Shown in pieces: positions 63,491 to 64,000 of a stretch of 64,000 bases of DNA (positions are counted from its first letter, which is position 1; each line of letters opens with the position of its first letter). Source of the stretch: Oerskovia flava (lineage in GTDB: Bacteria; Actinomycetota; Actinomycetes; Actinomycetales; Cellulomonadaceae); the NCBI RefSeq assembly GCF_026163685.1, contig NZ_JAOXSR010000001.1, positions 620,001 to 684,000 of the forward strand. The letters run 5' to 3'. The notes under the pieces are model-generated. The model searched no databases. It had not been told where the DNA came from and saw only the letters and a list, made by a program, of their open reading frames with translations. The translations under genes and the position numbers were made by a program.

Positions 63491-64000
63491 GTGAACCAGA
63501 GCCTGCCGAGCAGCCAGGGCGCCGGGTACTTCCCCGCGCGGGCCGTGATCGACCTCGCCGCGATCCGCGGGAACGTGCGGACGCTCGCGGAGCACGCGCC
63601 GGGCGCGCAGGTCATGGCCGTGGTCAAGGCGGACGCCTACGGGCACGGGCTCGTGCCGAGCGCGACGGCGGCGCTCGCGGGCGGCGCGACGTGGCTCGGG
63701 GCGGCGCAGGTCGCCGAGGCCCTGGCGCTGCGTGCGGCCGGCATCGGGAGCGAGCGCGCGCGCGTGCTCACCTGGCTCTACGGACCGGGCGCGCCGCTGG
63801 CCGCGCTCCTCGAGGCAGACGTCGACGTGTCCGTCGCGGCACCCTGGGCGCTGGACGAGGTGGTGGCCGCGGCCCGCGCGACCGGGCGCACCGCTCGTGT
63901 GCACCTCAAGGTGGACACCGGCCTCGGCCGCAACGGACTGATGCCGCACGAGCTGGACGCGGTCCTCGCGTCGGCCGTCGCCCAGCAGCGGGAGGGTGTG
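63491..64000 (+). CDS. alr: Alanine racemase, N-terminal part (cut by window edge)
   Basis: The first 170 residues of a PLP enzyme that makes D-alanine for peptidoglycan. The fold begins at ARAVIDLAAIRGNVRTL. The PLP lysine is K46 in VVKADAYGHGLVPSA, and LKVDTGLGRNGL is the next conserved block. GTG 63491 is preferred: GAGAAT (63477-63482) sits 8 nt upstream in the leaderless arrangement. GTG 63485 is an alternative. The catalytic Tyr and the C-terminal domain lie beyond the window. Confidence 0.93.
   Translation, partial: MNQSLPSSQGAGYFPARAVIDLAAIRGNVRTLAEHAPGAQVMAVVKADAYGHGLVPSATAALAGGATWLGAAQVAEALALRAAGIGSERARVLTWLYGPGAPLAALLEADVDVSVAAPWALDEVVAAARATGRTARVHLKVDTGLGRNGLMPHELDAVLASAVAQQREGV

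Overview
The window is high-GC DNA from an actinobacterium. Most likely it is a member of the Micrococcales close to Cellulomonas. This rests on the codon use (third positions almost all G or C), frequent GTG and TTG starts, the actinobacterial order of the ribosomal protein clusters, a zinc-type S14 and L36, an F420-type LLM oxidoreductase, and the lack of an rpsD gene in the alpha operon. The genus is an inference; no 16S rRNA gene is present. Coding density is high and there is no CRISPR array, insertion sequence or prophage. The only RNA gene found is tRNA-Trp.

Layout. Positions 1-3757 (minus strand) hold the start of a sensor histidine kinase, an ABC-2 exporter pair and an aspartate-type aminotransferase. 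Positions 3979-6815 hold tRNA-Trp, secE, nusG, rplK and rplA. Positions 6900-13939 are an accessory block that separates rplKA from rplJL. It contains two small membrane protein genes on the minus strand (one DUF4383) and a plus-strand cluster: an ECF-like sigma factor, a small soluble protein overlapping it, a cytoplasmic subtilisin-like protease and a TPR-CHAT protease. Positions 13979-27965 hold rplJ-rplL with an L10-type leader, rpoB-rpoC, and rpsL-rpsG-fusA-tuf, with recognisable promoters and terminators between units.

Positions 28548-45155 are the S10, spc and alpha operons in order (rpsJ to rplO, secY, adk, map, infA, rpmJ, rpsM, rpsK, rpoA, rplQ). Positions 45244-50941 hold an alpha/beta hydrolase, a ROK/polyphosphate-glucokinase-like kinase, truA, a DUF5709 protein, an ABC-F-like ATPase and the tRNA hydroxylase trhO. 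Positions 51159-64000 hold rplM-rpsI, glmM-def, a DedA protein, coaA, glmS, acpS, an LLM oxidoreductase, the bifunctional NAD(P)HX repair gene nnr, a P-loop kinase, an RluA-type pseudouridine synthase and the start of alr.

How it works together. The window is mainly the cell's translation and transcription core, followed by cell-wall precursor genes (glmM, glmS, alr) and cofactor genes (coaA, acpS, nnr). The part that looks like an unfamiliar system is 8257-13939. There a sigma factor, a small partner-like protein and two intracellular proteases of different folds are arranged like a protease-controlled transcription switch. This recalls the TPR-CHAT/sigma module of type III-E CRISPR loci, but without any CRISPR component. 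A second window-wide signal is a TANNNT-like box 6-8 nt upstream of the start codon of many single genes, which suggests leaderless transcripts.
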